A stretch of 6,137 bases of DNA from Alkaliphilus sp. (GTDB lineage Bacteria; Bacillota; Clostridia; Peptostreptococcales; Natronincolaceae), in contig JALNXC010000083.1 of assembly GCA_023230535.1 (NCBI GenBank), positions 1 through 6,137 on the forward strand. Reading direction: 5' to 3'. Shown one piece after another: positions 5,856-6,137 of this stretch (the first letter of the stretch is position 1; every line of letters begins with the position of its first letter). The notes under the pieces were generated by a model that worked only from the letters and a program-made list of their open reading frames with translations, made no database searches and was not told where the DNA came from. The position numbers and the translations under genes are program-made.

Positions 5856-6137
5856 ATGAAATCAGTAAAAGTGGAAGATGCCATAGGTATGGTATTGAGT
5901 CATGACATTACGGAAATAGTACCGGGAGAATTTAAAGGGGTTGCTTTTAAAAAAGGCCATATTATACAGGAATCAGATATAGAAAGGCTGCTCAGAATCG
6001 GAAAAGAGCATGTATATATTTTTGAAATGGATGGAAACAAACTGCATGAAGATGAAGCAGCCATGGCAATTGGTAAGCTGGTCTGCGGGGAGGGGATTTA
6101 CCATACTCCACCCAGCGAAGGAAAGATAAGCATAAAA
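5856..6137 (+). CDS. Molybdopterin-binding / MoeA-like protein, N-terminal part (3' end outside window)
   Basis: An open frame of 94 codons runs to the window edge. The start is supported by AGAGG (5844-5848), 7 nt before ATG. The protein begins MKSVKVEDAIGMVLSHDITEI, then has GEFKGVAFKKGHII, an LLRIGKEHVYIFE segment and LHEDEAA, and continues past EGIYHTPPSEGKI. From memory this matches the N-terminus of clostridial proteins annotated as molybdopterin-binding, which resemble MoeA domains and act in inserting Mo or W into the cofactor. The downstream MoCF-type catalytic domain would lie outside the window, so the assignment rests on the N-terminus and on its place behind the importer operon. 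The 193-nt gap suggests its own promoter or partial readthrough from modC. Confidence 0.75.
   Translation, partial: MKSVKVEDAIGMVLSHDITEIVPGEFKGVAFKKGHIIQESDIERLLRIGKEHVYIFEMDGNKLHEDEAAMAIGKLVCGEGIYHTPPSEGKISIK

Noticed and set aside
1..6137. CRISPR arrays, insertion sequences, tRNA/rRNA genes, phage or defence genes
   Set aside because: None was recognised: no regular direct repeats, transposase-like reading frames, tRNA cloverleaf or GTTCRA-type T-loop in context were seen.

Overview
The window looks like part of a chromosome from a low-GC anaerobic Firmicute of the Clostridia type. The reasons are AT-rich intergenic DNA, strong AGGAGG-like ribosome binding sites, a clostridial-style nitronate monooxygenase, and molybdenum/tungsten genes placed behind a transcription-terminating leader RNA. 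The genus cannot be fixed from the sequence. All recognised genes lie on the + strand. The window cuts into asnS at its left edge and into a MoeA-like gene at its right edge.

Layout. (1) 2-649 is the C-terminal 215 residues of asparaginyl-tRNA synthetase. (2) 650-974 is an AT-rich gap with no gene. It holds an imperfect 29-bp dyad (743-771) lying over a plausible promoter. (3) 975-2051 encodes an FMN-dependent nitronate monooxygenase/FabK-like protein with an unusual C-terminal four-cysteine cluster. It is followed after 30 nt by aroD (2082-2840), a type I 3-dehydroquinate dehydratase with all its known active-site residues. (4) 2841-3288 is a long leader. It has a consensus sigma-A-type promoter with a dyad over its -35 box, then a highly structured RNA, then a perfect 10-bp intrinsic terminator. 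The RNA has a GAAA tetraloop hairpin and a matching 11-nt tetraloop receptor, and its architecture fits the Moco/Tuco (molybdenum/tungsten cofactor) riboswitch. (5) 3289-5662 is a tight three-gene operon for a molybdate/tungstate-type ABC importer: binding lipoprotein, permease, and a short ATPase without the usual C-terminal Mop domain. (6) After a 193-nt gap, 5856-6137 begins a molybdopterin-binding MoeA-like protein.

How it fits together. The right half is a molybdenum/tungsten module: cofactor-sensing leader, oxyanion uptake, and then a cofactor-assembly-type protein. The leader can be read as an OFF switch. A candidate antiterminator (3170-3192) overlaps both the proposed aptamer closing helix and the 5' arm of the terminator, so cofactor binding would favour termination before the transporter genes. 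The left half (asnS, monooxygenase, aroD) is ordinary metabolism with no visible link to it. Family assignments come from recalled motifs and no search was run. The riboswitch class and the Mo versus W specificity are the main open points.
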